Part shown: positions 48,704 through 57,243 of the stretch, one piece after another
Layout of the letters: each line of letters begins with the position of its first letter
Position numbering within the stretch: position 1 is the first letter of the stretch
NCBI GenBank assembly: GCA_017513185.1
Contig: JAFXGL010000008.1
Coordinates: 33,323 to 97,322, forward strand
DNA length: 64,000 nt
Direction: 5' to 3'
Origin: Candidatus Saccharimonadota bacterium
GTDB lineage: Bacteria; Patescibacteriota; Saccharimonadia; Saccharimonadales; Saccharimonadaceae
The notes under the pieces: model-generated
The model's input: only the letters and a program-made list of their open reading frames with translations
Database searches by the model: none
What the model was told of the DNA's origin: nothing
Made by a program: the position numbers and the translations under genes

Positions 48704-50027
48704 TCAAAATATCTTCAGGCGTCACGTGGCTCGCCGTAATATCGCCAGTCGCAAGGTCTTTGATATTATGCTGCTTCGCTGCAATTTCTTCCGGCCCAAT
48801 CACCACCGCTTGCTTGGCAACCTTTGCGGCATATTTCATTTTATCGCCCAGCTTTTTATCGCTCAACACTACGTCCACGGAAAGACCGGCCGTAGCGCGA
48901 TACGCTCTAGCTAGCGCTAAGCAATAATGCTCTTCTTGCTCTGAGAGTGGAATTATGGCCAAATCTACCGGGTTATTATTTTCTTCCTCGGGAATCAAAC
49001 CATTCGCACTCATCACATAGAATAGACGCGTCAGGCCAATCGACCCGCCCACGCCCGGAAGGATTTGATCGGTATACAGCCCCGCCAAGTTTTCATAGCG
49101 CCCGCCCGAGCAGACCGAGCCAATTTCCGGATGGTCCGGCAAAATCGTCTCAAATACCGTGCCGGTATAATAATCCAGCCCGCGCACAATTCGCATATCC
49201 GCCACAATCTCATCTCCGGAAACATTACTCTCAGAAAGGGTATTCAGCGTGGCGATAAGCTCCTTGCGCCCTTCTTCAAACAGTGCAGAGTCAACACCCA
49301 GCTCTCCGAGCCGATTAGAGACTTCTCCAGCATGGCCGTTGATTTTCATAAAGTCTAGCACCTCTTGCACTCGCTCGTCGCCAATGCCAAGAGACCGCAG
49401 ATTTTCTAGTGTCTTTTCTTCGGGAACTTTTTCGGAGTGGTCAATGATAGAGAAAATATCCTTCGCCACCTCTTGCAAGTTTTTTTCTTCAAGAAATGCC
49501 GTCAAAAGCTTGCGATTAGACACGCGCACGCGCAGCTTGCTCTCAGGCAAGATTTTCTTTAGCGCTTCAATCAAAGTCTGAATCACCTCGGCGTCATAGC
49601 CTACCGCCAAAGTTCCACGTCCAATCACGTCAATATCGCACTGATAAAACTCACGGAAGCGCCCCTTTTGCGCCCGCTCCCCACGGAAATTCCGCCCCAC
49701 TTGCGTCACCTTAAACGGAAAGTTTAAATTGCTCTCATGTTCCACCACATACCTCGCCAGTGGCACAGTGTGGTCAAAGCGCAGTGCTTGGTCGGCATCG
49801 TCCGCCGACTCGTCAGTCTTGATGACTTTATAAATCTGCTTCTCGGTCTCGCCACCGGCCTTTGCGAACAAAATCTCCGCGCGGTCAATCGTCGGCGTCT
49901 CAATCTCTAGGAAACCATGGCGATGGTAAACTTCCCGAATCGCTTCTTTATATTTGTTAAATACGGCCTGCTCTTGGGGCAAAAGCTCCTGCATGCCAGA
50001 AATTGGGGAAGTATTTAGCTTTTTCAT
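48696..50027 (-). CDS. hisS: Histidyl-tRNA synthetase
   Basis: The 443-residue class II enzyme has motif 1 ('GFLEIETPTID'), motif 2 ('QVGRNFRGERAQKGRFREFYQCDID'), the His-specific 'RIVRGLDYYTGTVFE' and motif 3 ('GVGGSIGLTRLF'), then an anticodon-binding domain ('AIIPLSEQEEHYCLALARAYR'). Leaderless start: TAAAAT ends 6 nt before the ATG. Confidence 0.97.
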   Translation of the reverse strand: MKKLNTSPISGMQELLPQEQAVFNKYKEAIREVYHRHGFLEIETPTIDRAEILFAKAGGETEKQIYKVIKTDESADDADQALRFDHTVPLARYVVEHESNLNFPFKVTQVGRNFRGERAQKGRFREFYQCDIDVIGRGTLAVGYDAEVIQTLIEALKKILPESKLRVRVSNRKLLTAFLEEKNLQEVAKDIFSIIDHSEKVPEEKTLENLRSLGIGDERVQEVLDFMKINGHAGEVSNRLGELGVDSALFEEGRKELIATLNTLSESNVSGDEIVADMRIVRGLDYYTGTVFETILPDHPEIGSVCSGGRYENLAGLYTDQILPGVGGSIGLTRLFYVMSANGLIPEEENNNPVDLAIIPLSEQEEHYCLALARAYRATAGLSVDVVLSDKKLGDKMKYAAKVAKQAVVIGPEEIAAKQHNIKDLATGDITASHVTPEDILNA

Positions 50028-50070
50028 ACTTTCATTTTACCACACTTTATGATAAAATACACTTACGTGT

Positions 50071-50146
50071 GGCTCTGTAGCTCAGTTGGTAGAGCAGAGG
50101 CCTGAAGAGCCTTGTGTCGTTGGTTCAAGTCCGACCGGAGCCACCA
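50071..50146 (+). tRNA. tRNA-Phe (GAA anticodon)
   Basis: Acceptor GGCTCTG/CGGAGCC, D arm GCTC...GAGC, anticodon stem GAGGC/GCCTT with loop CTGAAGA (anticodon GAA), T arm GTTGG-TTCAAGT-CCGAC, encoded CCA. Confidence 0.93.
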
Positions 50147-50292
50147 TTGACTTTACGCCAATATATGGCGTATTTTTTTATATAATAAGCTTCGAGTTCT
50201 CCGACCAATATAACCCGACCAAAAGAACAAACCGAATACAAAAAATACAAAAAATCCTTGATAAAGCACAAAAAGTATAATACAATATAGTT

Positions 50293-50796
50293 ATGACAAG
50301 TGAGGCAAATCTATTAAATGACAAAACCGTTGGCGACTTATATGATTATCTCTCCGCCGCGGCCAACAACGGCGAGATTTCCGTCTCCCTTTCCAATCAT
50401 CTCCGCACCGCCGTAAAGAAGATTTTTGCCACCACCTGCAGTTCAGACGAGTTTTGGCGTAGCGTCTTACTCACTTCCGTAGATATTGATGCCCGCATCG
50501 CCACCCTTCGCGCCAAAACCGCCGGCACTTGTTCCGACCGCACCATTCACGTCTATCGCACGCGTTACGAGCGCTCTGTTCAGCTCTATCTCGAGTATTT
50601 CCAGCGCCAGCAATCAGTTGCTCCTCAAGCCCCGCCACCCACTCCGCCCGCCGCCTCTCCCGAGGCTTACCTTCTCGCCACGCAGAAGATTCTTCAGGCC
50701 TCCCTCGCCTTCCAGCAAGAAGTTCTCGCCGCGCTAGCAACCTTAAACCCCGAGAAAGGAGGCCCAGTACCCATGTCCCCGCCCACAACCAAATAG
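50293..50796 (+). CDS. Hypothetical protein with Pro-rich linker
   Basis: The 167-residue protein has a helical N-terminal domain (residues 1-105) with a 'TCSDRTIHVYRTRYERSVQLYLEYF' stretch resembling DNA-binding helical domains, a Pro/Ala linker, then a helix 'AYLLATQKILQASLAFQQEVLAAL'. No family recognised. Leaderless TACAAT 6 nt before ATG. Confidence 0.6.
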   Translation: MTSEANLLNDKTVGDLYDYLSAAANNGEISVSLSNHLRTAVKKIFATTCSSDEFWRSVLLTSVDIDARIATLRAKTAGTCSDRTIHVYRTRYERSVQLYLEYFQRQQSVAPQAPPPTPPAASPEAYLLATQKILQASLAFQQEVLAALATLNPEKGGPVPMSPPTTK

Positions 50797-50814
50797 CCGG
50801 CATCTCTGCCGGCT

Positions 50815-50852
50815 AAAGGTAGTTAAAACTTGGACCGTTATTAACTACCTTT
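50815..50852 (+). terminator. 12-bp perfect inverted repeat after the hypothetical gene
   Basis: AAAGGTAGTTAA (50815-50826) pairs with TTAACTACCTTT (50841-50852). A 9-bp GC-rich hairpin overlaps the gene's stop (50794-50815). Either may end transcription. Confidence 0.6.
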
Positions 50853-50905
50853 ATAATAAACTCTTCTTCTAGTTTTGTCAAAGTTTAGTATAAAGGATAT
50901 TTTTT

Positions 50906-51100
50906 ATGGAATTTCAAATCATTAAGACTGACTCTAAAGAGCACACTTCAAGGTACGGCTGGCGCATCGTCACCCCCATTGGCGACATCCTCGCCAGCTC
51001 GCACAATTACGGCTCCTACGACGACTGCGTCGCCGACATCGACTACGTCACCGTCAACTCCTTCTCCGCCACCATCCGCGACCTCACCGACGAAGAGTAA
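50906..51100 (+). CDS. Small DUF1508-like protein
   Basis: The 64-residue protein has 'YGWRIVTPIGDILASSHNYGSYDDCVADIDYV', the YegP/DUF1508 pattern of a strand-turn-strand-helix unit. Function unknown. AAAGGA precedes the ATG. Confidence 0.65.
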   Translation: MEFQIIKTDSKEHTSRYGWRIVTPIGDILASSHNYGSYDDCVADIDYVTVNSFSATIRDLTDEE

Positions 51101-51400
51101 TGGTGGTTGTCGCAAAATTTGCGGCAACCATCAAAAACCACCTCATCGACTTCTAGTCCCCTTGCCACCATCACCCTCTCTATCGCCGAATCCAACCCCA
51201 AGGAAAAACCGACCATGATAGATCTCGTCAAAAATTTCATAGCATAAAACCATAAGCAAAAACCGAACAAAACGCCTGGATATAACCTCTTGCATTTTGT
51301 TCGGGTTTTTGATATGATGTAATTATCGACATCGCCGGCGGTGCTCTTGACGGAAGCCTCGACGAGTAACCAATATAAAAATATAATAAGGAGGCGTTTT
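51101..51400. other. Gene-poor stretch with coding debris
   Basis: It has a hairpin just after the DUF1508-like gene (51105-51131), two short frames that look like protein C-termini (51157-51246 ending M-I-D-L-V-K-N-F-I-A; 51318-51370 ending D-I-A-G-G-A-L-D-G-S-L-D-E), a terminator, and a TATAAT box at 51382-51387 for the next gene. Confidence 0.45.
51263..51310 (+). terminator. Terminator-like hairpin
   Basis: A 10-bp stem (51263-51272 CCGAACAAAA with 51295-51304 TTTTGTTCGG) followed by G and T5. Confidence 0.75.
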
Positions 51401-52207
51401 GTGAAAAAAGTAAAAAACTCAAAATATGATTTCTCGGATGAGACGCTTGTAGAGAGCTTTCCACCATACATGCATAAAGCCTTGAGGGGATGGATAAAAA
51501 GCGTGTTCCAATATGGTGGCTATTATAAATATAATGGCAGTGACATATTGAAACAGGAAGTAGTGAACGGCTATCAACTCGTAACGAGAACCACTCTGCC
51601 AGAATATGACGAATATTTTATCGACTCTTTCATGGCGGACAAAGACTCGACTATTTTTCTTCTTAATCGCCTATTGGACAGATTTGGAAATAACGGTACG
51701 GGTTACGATAACTTCGGGAACGAACTTGAGGCTATTTTGAGATTAGGCGGTTCCGCCTATTCTGCTTCGACGGACGGTAAAGAATGGGGGTTATACTATC
51801 GGGTATCAGAGGTCACTACCAGAAATTCAGAAAGCGCTCGCAACAAAGACGATTCTTTAGCGGAAGCCTGGAAGCGCTGTTATGGCGTCAATCCTGATTA
51901 TAATAAGGTCGTCATAGAAAGCATTAACTCAATCGAGGGCGTCTTGCGCGACAAATATTTTCCGAAAGAGCAGAGGCCTCAAATCGGAAAGCTTGTCGAG
52001 CAGCTCAAAAACAACAATACGAGTATGGCTTTTGCTGGGTCTGAATCTCTCGATAATCACGGCGTCGAATCTCTTGAACTATTGAAAAATCTCAGCAAGT
52101 ACCGAGGCGAGCACAAAAACGGCACAGGGCACGACGCGACTCGCGAAATCGCAATCTACGCCCTTAACACGGCAATTTGGTTTTGGAATTTGCACAATCA
52201 AAAATAA
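51401..52207 (+). CDS. Abortive-infection/HEPN-like protein candidate
   Basis: The 268-residue protein starts at GTG after a perfect AAGGAGG. The N-terminal half is unrecognised. The C-terminal part ('LAEAWKRCYGVNPDYNKVVIESINSIEGVLRD' ... 'IGKLVEQLKNNN' ... 'LKNLSKYRGEHKNGTGH' ... 'REIAIYALNTAIWFWNL') resembles the helical C-terminal domain of AbiJ/Abi-type proteins, related to HEPN ribonuclease folds; Arg and His in the 'YRGEH' and 'GTGH' segment would be the catalytic pair. The gene is AT-rich compared with its neighbours. A defence role is inference. Confidence 0.6.
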   Translation: MKKVKNSKYDFSDETLVESFPPYMHKALRGWIKSVFQYGGYYKYNGSDILKQEVVNGYQLVTRTTLPEYDEYFIDSFMADKDSTIFLLNRLLDRFGNNGTGYDNFGNELEAILRLGGSAYSASTDGKEWGLYYRVSEVTTRNSESARNKDDSLAEAWKRCYGVNPDYNKVVIESINSIEGVLRDKYFPKEQRPQIGKLVEQLKNNNTSMAFAGSESLDNHGVESLELLKNLSKYRGEHKNGTGHDATREIAIYALNTAIWFWNLHNQK

Positions 52208-52216
52208 AGAATAAAA

Positions 52217-52245
52217 TTGACAAAAACACAAAAATATGATAAAAT
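52217..52245 (+). promoter_or_regulatory. Consensus sigma70 promoter, leaderless
   Basis: TTGACA (52217-52222), 17-bp spacer, TAAAAT (52240-52245), 6 nt before the ATG at 52252. There is no ribosome binding site. Confidence 0.8.
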
Positions 52246-52251
52246 CAAAAC

Positions 52252-52623
52252 ATGAACACGGATTGGAAGAAAAAAGGTTTTTCAACCGGCGGCATAGCGA
52301 CCGGCTTAATTATTGGCGGATTGGCACTTTTTGGCATTATTGCGAGCGGCGGCACTACGACTACGACACCGGTCGGAACGAACCCGACAACAACGGTTAC
52401 CGAAAGTCCAAAAACCAAAACGCCTGAAACTACCTCAACTCCACAACAAGCTACGAAATGCAACATTAAAGGTAACATCAGCTACAGGACTGGCGAAAAA
52501 ATTTACCACGTCCCAGGCCAAAGATATTACGACTCTACAAAAATCAATACTTCAGCCGGTGAACGTTGGTTTTGTTCCGAAGCCGAGGCTGTCGCCGCCG
52601 GTTGGCGCAAGTCGAAAGTCTAA
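52252..52623 (+). CDS. Anchored protein with secreted-nuclease-associated domain
   Basis: The 123-residue protein has one membrane helix (about residues 12-32), a Thr/Pro-rich linker and the domain 'CNIKGNISYRTGEKIYHVPG' followed by 'YYDSTKIN' and 'GERWFCSEAEAVAAGWRKSK'. This cysteine-paired domain (sunset-type) is common at the C-terminus of secreted thermonucleases and also free-standing. Function unknown, probably surface binding. Confidence 0.8.
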   Translation: MNTDWKKKGFSTGGIATGLIIGGLALFGIIASGGTTTTTPVGTNPTTTVTESPKTKTPETTSTPQQATKCNIKGNISYRTGEKIYHVPGQRYYDSTKINTSAGERWFCSEAEAVAAGWRKSKV

Positions 52624-52639
52624 TTCTTTGAAAAACACC

Positions 52640-52675
52640 AAAAGTCCCAAACTCTGAAGCTAGGGGCTTTTGTTT
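52640..52675 (+). terminator. Terminator
   Basis: A 9-bp stem (52640-52648 AAAAGTCCC with 52663-52671 GGGGCTTTT, one G-T pair), ending in T-rich sequence. Confidence 0.7.
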
Positions 52676-52700
52676 AGAATTTAAAATAACCATAAAAGTC

Positions 52701-52729
52701 TTGACAAGCATAAGCCGGAAGCGTAAAAT
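52701..52729 (+). promoter_or_regulatory. Consensus sigma70 promoter of the pilin/WxL-like gene
   Basis: TTGACA (52701-52706), 17-bp spacer, TAAAAT (52724-52729). The leader is about 44 nt and carries AAAGGA. Confidence 0.82.
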
Positions 52730-52779
52730 AAAAAGCACAAAGGTCAATATTAACATATAAACAAAGGACTATTTAAACT

Positions 52780-53508
52780 ATGTCTAAAAAACTTATTGCC
52801 GGCGCCGGCGTTGTCGCTTCTTTTGCGATTGCTCTCGCTCCGCTTGCAACCTTCGCCATTGACGAAGCCGATAAGCATACGGATCGCCTCAATGTCACCG
52901 TTACTCCATCTTGTACTTTTGGTACTGCAACTACCAATCCAGTTACTAAAGGCATCTCGCACAACAGTACCGGTACTGACAAGGCCGAGTGGAACACGAC
53001 AACTAGCCCAGCTGTTGACTCTGATGGCACCGGCGCAGATCTTACTGCAAACCCAATCAGTGATTCTTACACTAACAAATCTTTGCATATTGCCGACTAT
53101 ACAACTGTTGCTGGTAAAGTTTCCACTGCTTTCGCAGAAACCCATCTGACGGTAATTTGCAACAGCAGCACTGGGTACACCCTCAAAGCCAATGCCGCTA
53201 ATCTTAACATTGCCTCATACGACGCAGACACCAACAACTACAGCATACCCGTATCGGCTACTGCTACGGCTGCTCAATCTGGGTATAATTTCGGCGTAGG
53301 AAGCACAGCTAAGGCCACAGATGCTGTTATCGACGCCACCACTGTTACCGCCACTGGCTTAACTAAGATTGCCCACAATCCGAAAGAGTCTCTTGAGACC
53401 GGTGATGTTTATGATATCACTTACAACCTAGGTGTTCAAGCTTCCCAAAAAGCAGGTACTTACACCGGAGATATCGTCTATACTCTCTATCAGGGTCAAG
53501 AATCATAG
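52780..53508 (+). CDS. Secreted beta-sandwich protein, WxL/pilin-like
   Basis: The 242-residue protein has a signal peptide (residues 1-26, ATFA), then Thr/Ser/Asn-rich strands with two Cys (45 and about 127), ending 'DVYDITYNLGVQASQKAGTYTGDIVYTLYQG'. The closing G-T-Y-T-G-D-I strand is like WxL-domain and major-subunit surface proteins, though the W-x-L motifs are absent. With the DUF916-like gene at 54297 it resembles a WxL/WxIP pair. The strong consensus promoter suggests high expression. Confidence 0.7.
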   Translation: MSKKLIAGAGVVASFAIALAPLATFAIDEADKHTDRLNVTVTPSCTFGTATTNPVTKGISHNSTGTDKAEWNTTTSPAVDSDGTGADLTANPISDSYTNKSLHIADYTTVAGKVSTAFAETHLTVICNSSTGYTLKANAANLNIASYDADTNNYSIPVSATATAAQSGYNFGVGSTAKATDAVIDATTVTATGLTKIAHNPKESLETGDVYDITYNLGVQASQKAGTYTGDIVYTLYQGQES

Positions 53509-53534
53509 TCTAGTCTTTAAAAGGACTAAAAGGC

Positions 53535-53566
53535 AAAAATCTCTCCTAGAAAAAGGGGAGATTTTG
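53535..53566 (+). terminator. Terminator-like hairpin
   Basis: Stem CAAAATCTCTCC with GGGGAGATTTTG, one G-T pair, 8-nt loop. Confidence 0.75.
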
Positions 53567-53629
53567 CTGATGTTAAGGGTTTATTTTTCTATTCCTTTTG
53601 TGTATAATAGAGATTAATCAGGAGGTATT

Positions 53630-54277
53630 TTGGAAGAAAAACTGTATTTTGCTCCCGCTAATTACGGGAAAGGCAGGAAACATTCGGAAAAATCCGAGTC
53701 GCTTTCTGAACACAACAAAAAAGAAAAATCAGAAAAAAGCCATAAAGTCATCAAAATGGCTAGCTTTTTGCTTTTTCTCGTAATAATTGTCATTATCATC
53801 ATTTGGCTACTCCACGGTAAGACTACCACTACAGGTCGATACCCCGAGAACATACACAACGATTCACTAGAATGTGTGTCAAATAATATAAAATATGAAA
53901 AAACTAGCAGTATAGAATCCTCTGACTCGGAGCTTAAAATAACAACGGTTTTTCGAGACAACGGCACACTTGGTTCTATTAGCTTGCTATATACCTTAAC
54001 ATATCAATCTTCAGTTGATGCTTATAGCGCAGAAGCAAGGGCGCATGCAGAATTTAATAAAGGATTAGCGGCGTCCGGCTTCTCCTCTGAGAAATTCGCA
54101 AACAAGTTTACATTACTTGATAATAAATTGCTCATCTCACTTTACGCCACCTCAAAAGAAATTAACGAATATACATATAATTATTTTCTGATTGATAGCA
54201 GCAACGATTTTAAAACGCTCGAAGATATTAAAGAACATTACAAAAAACAAGGATTTGTTTGTGCTATTAATAAATAA
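53630..54277 (+). CDS. Single-pass membrane protein, TTG start
   Basis: The 215-residue protein has a 45-residue basic cytoplasmic start, one helix (about 46-64, 'FLLFLVIIVIIIIWLLHG') and an extracytoplasmic domain with one early Cys and one near the C-terminus. No family recognised. The start is a TTG behind a strong GGAGG, with TATAAT at 53603-53608. It may be an assembly or anchoring helper of the flanking surface pair. Confidence 0.7.
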   Translation: MEEKLYFAPANYGKGRKHSEKSESLSEHNKKEKSEKSHKVIKMASFLLFLVIIVIIIIWLLHGKTTTTGRYPENIHNDSLECVSNNIKYEKTSSIESSDSELKITTVFRDNGTLGSISLLYTLTYQSSVDAYSAEARAHAEFNKGLAASGFSSEKFANKFTLLDNKLLISLYATSKEINEYTYNYFLIDSSNDFKTLEDIKEHYKKQGFVCAINK

Positions 54278-54296
54278 AACCCATAGAAAGGAAAAA

Positions 54297-55205
54297 ATGT
54301 TCAAAAAAACTATAAAACAGATTGCCTTCTTGGCTTTTTCGGTTGCAGTATTCGCCACGATTAATGGGCAAGATGCATTTGCCGCAGTTTCTTTTAATCT
54401 ATCTCCCATGTTTCAAAATATCACTCTCGTGCCAGGCGAGACCTATGTTGGTAATTTTAAACTAACCAATAACGATACAAGCGACGAGAGTTTCGCCTAT
54501 AAACTGTCAATCGAGCCATTCTATGTAGATGACAATAATGATATTACGCTTACGACTAATGGCGACTACAACCAAATAGTCGAATGGATTACCCTAAGCG
54601 CTACGGAGGGCGTAATTGCGCCAAATGAGACCGCCGAAATAAGATTTACTATTGATGTTCCAGAAACGACGGCCGCGGGTGGCCAATATGCATCCATTAT
54701 GGTACGCTCAAAGGAGGCGGAAACTCCAAACGATGGGATACAAATCAGAGAAATCTATCAGTCTGCCCATTTAATCTACGCCGATGTCGCAGGCGAAACT
54801 ACGCGTAAAGGTGATATAGACGAAGTTTCCGTGCCAGGCTTTTTACTAAATGGCAAAATCTACGGATCGTCGAAAATAAAAAATAACGGCAATGTTCACT
54901 CTCGCGCCACGGCAACATTACAAATTTTTCCACTTTTTTCAAACGAGGAGGTTTTTACCAATGAAGAAGAACCCGACACTGTCTTTATAATGCCGGAATC
55001 GACTCGTACCAAGATAGTTTCTTGGGATGACACTCCTTCCGTTGGTATCTTTCATGTAATCTACAAAGTCGAATTTGAAGGCGTCGAGAGTAAGGTGGAT
55101 AAGATGGTTATCGTCTGCCCATTGTGGCTCCTGTTTATCATCCTCCTCGCCATCTTCCTCATCATCTTCAAAATCTGGAGCGGGAAGAAAAGGGAAAAGA
55201 AATAA
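54297..55205 (+). CDS. DUF916/WxIP-like surface protein with C-terminal membrane helix
   Basis: The 302-residue protein has a signal peptide (to about residue 29, AFAA), then 'FNLSPMFQNITLVPGETYVGNFKLTNNDTSDESF', a DUF916-type Ig domain, and 'ITLSATEGVIAPNETAEIRFTIDVPETTAAGGQYASIMV', followed by a second Ig domain, a helix (276-296) and 'KKREKK'. DUF916 proteins bind WxL proteins and peptidoglycan. ATG at 54297 follows AAAGGA. Confidence 0.8.
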   Translation: MFKKTIKQIAFLAFSVAVFATINGQDAFAAVSFNLSPMFQNITLVPGETYVGNFKLTNNDTSDESFAYKLSIEPFYVDDNNDITLTTNGDYNQIVEWITLSATEGVIAPNETAEIRFTIDVPETTAAGGQYASIMVRSKEAETPNDGIQIREIYQSAHLIYADVAGETTRKGDIDEVSVPGFLLNGKIYGSSKIKNNGNVHSRATATLQIFPLFSNEEVFTNEEEPDTVFIMPESTRTKIVSWDDTPSVGIFHVIYKVEFEGVESKVDKMVIVCPLWLLFIILLAIFLIIFKIWSGKKREKK

Positions 55206-55218
55206 TTCGACCAATAGA

Positions 55219-55247
55219 AATAACCCCGCCTGGCGGGGTTATTTTTT
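55219..55247. terminator. Bidirectional terminator
   Basis: A 10-bp stem around CCCCGCC/GGCGGGG (55219-55228 with 55234-55243), T6 on the plus strand (55242-55247) and AATAA on the other side. It lies between convergent genes. Confidence 0.88.
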
Positions 55248-55289
55248 GTGATTTCTAGGTGAATTGTAAGGGTCTGAAGCCCGAAAGCA

Positions 55290-56570
55290 TTAGAACGGAT
55301 TGACGAGGCCGAGGCGAGAGTTTGCTTCTGCGATGCGCATTAGCTCATTATACTTTGCCATGCGTTCAGACCGTGACAGGGAACCGGTCTTGATTTGCCC
55401 CGCGCCAAGCCCGACAGCTATATGCGCAATCGAAACATCCTCTGTCTCACCCGAGCGGTGCGAGATAATCGTCTTAAACCCGGCCTTCTTTGCCATCTTC
55501 ACGGCGTTTATCGTCTCGGACAGCGACCCGATTTGGTTCGGCTTAATCAAAATCGCATTCCCGGCCTTCTCCTCAATGCCCTTCTTCAGCAGTCGCGTAT
55601 TCGTCACGAACAAATCGTCGCCGACCAGCTGCGCGCGGCCGCCAAGTCGCTCGGTCATCATCTTCCAGCCAGCCCAGTCGTTTTCCGCGAGTCCATCTTC
55701 GATCGATACGACCGGATAATTATCCAATATCCATGTGTACCAGTTTGTCAAATCATCAGCGCTCTTCCAATCGCCGTTCGTCTTCAAAACGTAATGGTCT
55801 TTATCGTAAAACTCGCTCGAAGCAATGTCCATCGCCATCGCGATGTCTTCGCCAGGCTTATAACCAGCTCTCTCAACCGCGAGCTTGATGCACTCCAGCG
55901 GCTCGTTGTTGCCGTCGCGGACTTTCGGCGCATAGCCACCTTCGTCGCCCACGGTCACAGGATACCCGCGCTCCTTCAAAACGCTCTTCAGCGCCTGGAA
56001 TACTTCCGACCCCATACGTACGGCATCAGCAATATTCTCTGCCGAGCGGGGAATTATCATATACTCCTGGAAATCCGTCGCCCAGTCGGCATGCTCGCCG
56101 CCGTTCATCACGTTCATCATCGGCATCGGCAGCGACATTTCGTCCATCGTGCCGGCTAGTTCGGCAATATAGGCATAAAACGGCAACTTCTTCGCCCGCG
56201 CCACGGCCTTCGCCGTCGCGAGGGACACAGCGAGAATAGCATTCGCGCCTAGCTGCGTCTTATTTGGCGTGCCATCAAGATCCAGCATAATTTGGTCCAC
56301 GACCGCTTGCTCGGCCGAGTTGCCGACCAGCACGTCTTTAATCTTCGAGTTTACATTCCAGACGGCCTTGAGCACGCTCTTTCCGCCGTAAAACTTCGGG
56401 TCGTTATCGCGCAGTTCCAGCGCTTCACCAGACCCCGTCGACGCGCCCGACGGCACCGCCGCCCTGCCCGCCTGGCCAGACTCCAAAAACACATCCGCCT
56501 CTACAGTCGGATTTCCGCGTGAATCTAGAATCTGCCTCGCTTTGATATTAGAAATCACAAAATTATCCAT
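55290..56570 (-). CDS. eno: Enolase
   Basis: The 426-residue glycolytic enzyme converts 2-phosphoglycerate to PEP. Motifs: '[21 protein letters not shown]', '[11 protein letters not shown]', '[11 protein letters not shown]', '[10 protein letters not shown]', '[14 protein letters not shown]' (catalytic Lys) and '[10 protein letters not shown]'. The ATG at 56570 is chosen over one 6 bases upstream because TATAAT (56578-56583) ends 7 nt before it. Confidence 0.97.
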   Translation of the reverse strand: MDNFVISNIKARQILDSRGNPTVEADVFLESGQAGRAAVPSGASTGSGEALELRDNDPKFYGGKSVLKAVWNVNSKIKDVLVGNSAEQAVVDQIMLDLDGTPNKTQLGANAILAVSLATAKAVARAKKLPFYAYIAELAGTMDEMSLPMPMMNVMNGGEHADWATDFQEYMIIPRSAENIADAVRMGSEVFQALKSVLKERGYPVTVGDEGGYAPKVRDGNNEPLECIKLAVERAGYKPGEDIAMAMDIASSEFYDKDHYVLKTNGDWKSADDLTNWYTWILDNYPVVSIEDGLAENDWAGWKMMTERLGGRAQLVGDDLFVTNTRLLKKGIEEKAGNAILIKPNQIGSLSETINAVKMAKKAGFKTIISHRSGETEDVSIAHIAVGLGAGQIKTGSLSRSERMAKYNELMRIAEANSRLGLVNPF

Positions 56571-56635
56571 AAGCATTATTATATACCAAAACGGTCAAAC
56601 TTTCTATAGCCAAAATCTATGCTACAATATCCCTA

Positions 56636-57172
56636 ATGACTCAGCCTTTAAACCCCGAGAAATCTAAAAAGCTCCGCCCGCTCCGCGTCATCTTGGCGAT
56701 TCTTATCGCTGCCTTGCTAGTTTTGATTCTAGAAAAGCTCCCCACCTCCACCAAAAACCGCCCAGAAAACAACCAAGCTACCATCAAAGAGACAGAAACT
56801 CAAGCCGCTCCTAAGGACGTCAAATATTACCACTTCGGCGGCCTCCTCGACCTCCTCGAAGCGCAGACCGAGCAACGCCTCAAAGACCTCGGCGTTCCCG
56901 CAGAAGAATACCAAAACCTCGGCGAATATCTCACCAAGGAGGAAATATTCACCATAGAAACCAAAGCTACCCTCGCAGCTTACCTAGACGGCGTCTACGT
57001 AGAGGCCAGCGAAAAGGAACTCTCAGAACTCCAAACTATCTTCAATATCGACGGCGATTACGACTTCGACCTACTCGAAGAAACCCCCGCCGAATACAAA
57101 AGCCTCACCGACCTCCTCGCCGACTACCACAAAACTTTGAACACAGTCGAAGATTACGACATCCAAGAATAA
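56636..57172 (+). CDS. Anchored hypothetical protein, acidic ectodomain
   Basis: The 178-residue protein has a basic N-terminus, one membrane helix (about residues 17-33) and an acidic helical ectodomain ('YYHFGGLLDLLEAQTEQRLKDLG', 'LTDLLADYHKTLN'). No family recognised. Leaderless start (TACAAT 56623-56628, 7 nt). Confidence 0.65.
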   Translation: MTQPLNPEKSKKLRPLRVILAILIAALLVLILEKLPTSTKNRPENNQATIKETETQAAPKDVKYYHFGGLLDLLEAQTEQRLKDLGVPAEEYQNLGEYLTKEEIFTIETKATLAAYLDGVYVEASEKELSELQTIFNIDGDYDFDLLEETPAEYKSLTDLLADYHKTLNTVEDYDIQE

Positions 57173-57243
57173 ATAGTAGCGCGAACAACTAGCTTATGGT
57201 AAACTTAAGTTAAGTTCACTTTTTGTAATCTAGAAAGGAATAG

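Noticed and set aside
51341..51400. Upstream extension of the Abi-like gene
   Set aside because: It covers the TATAAT box and ribosome binding site; the GTG at 51401 is better placed.
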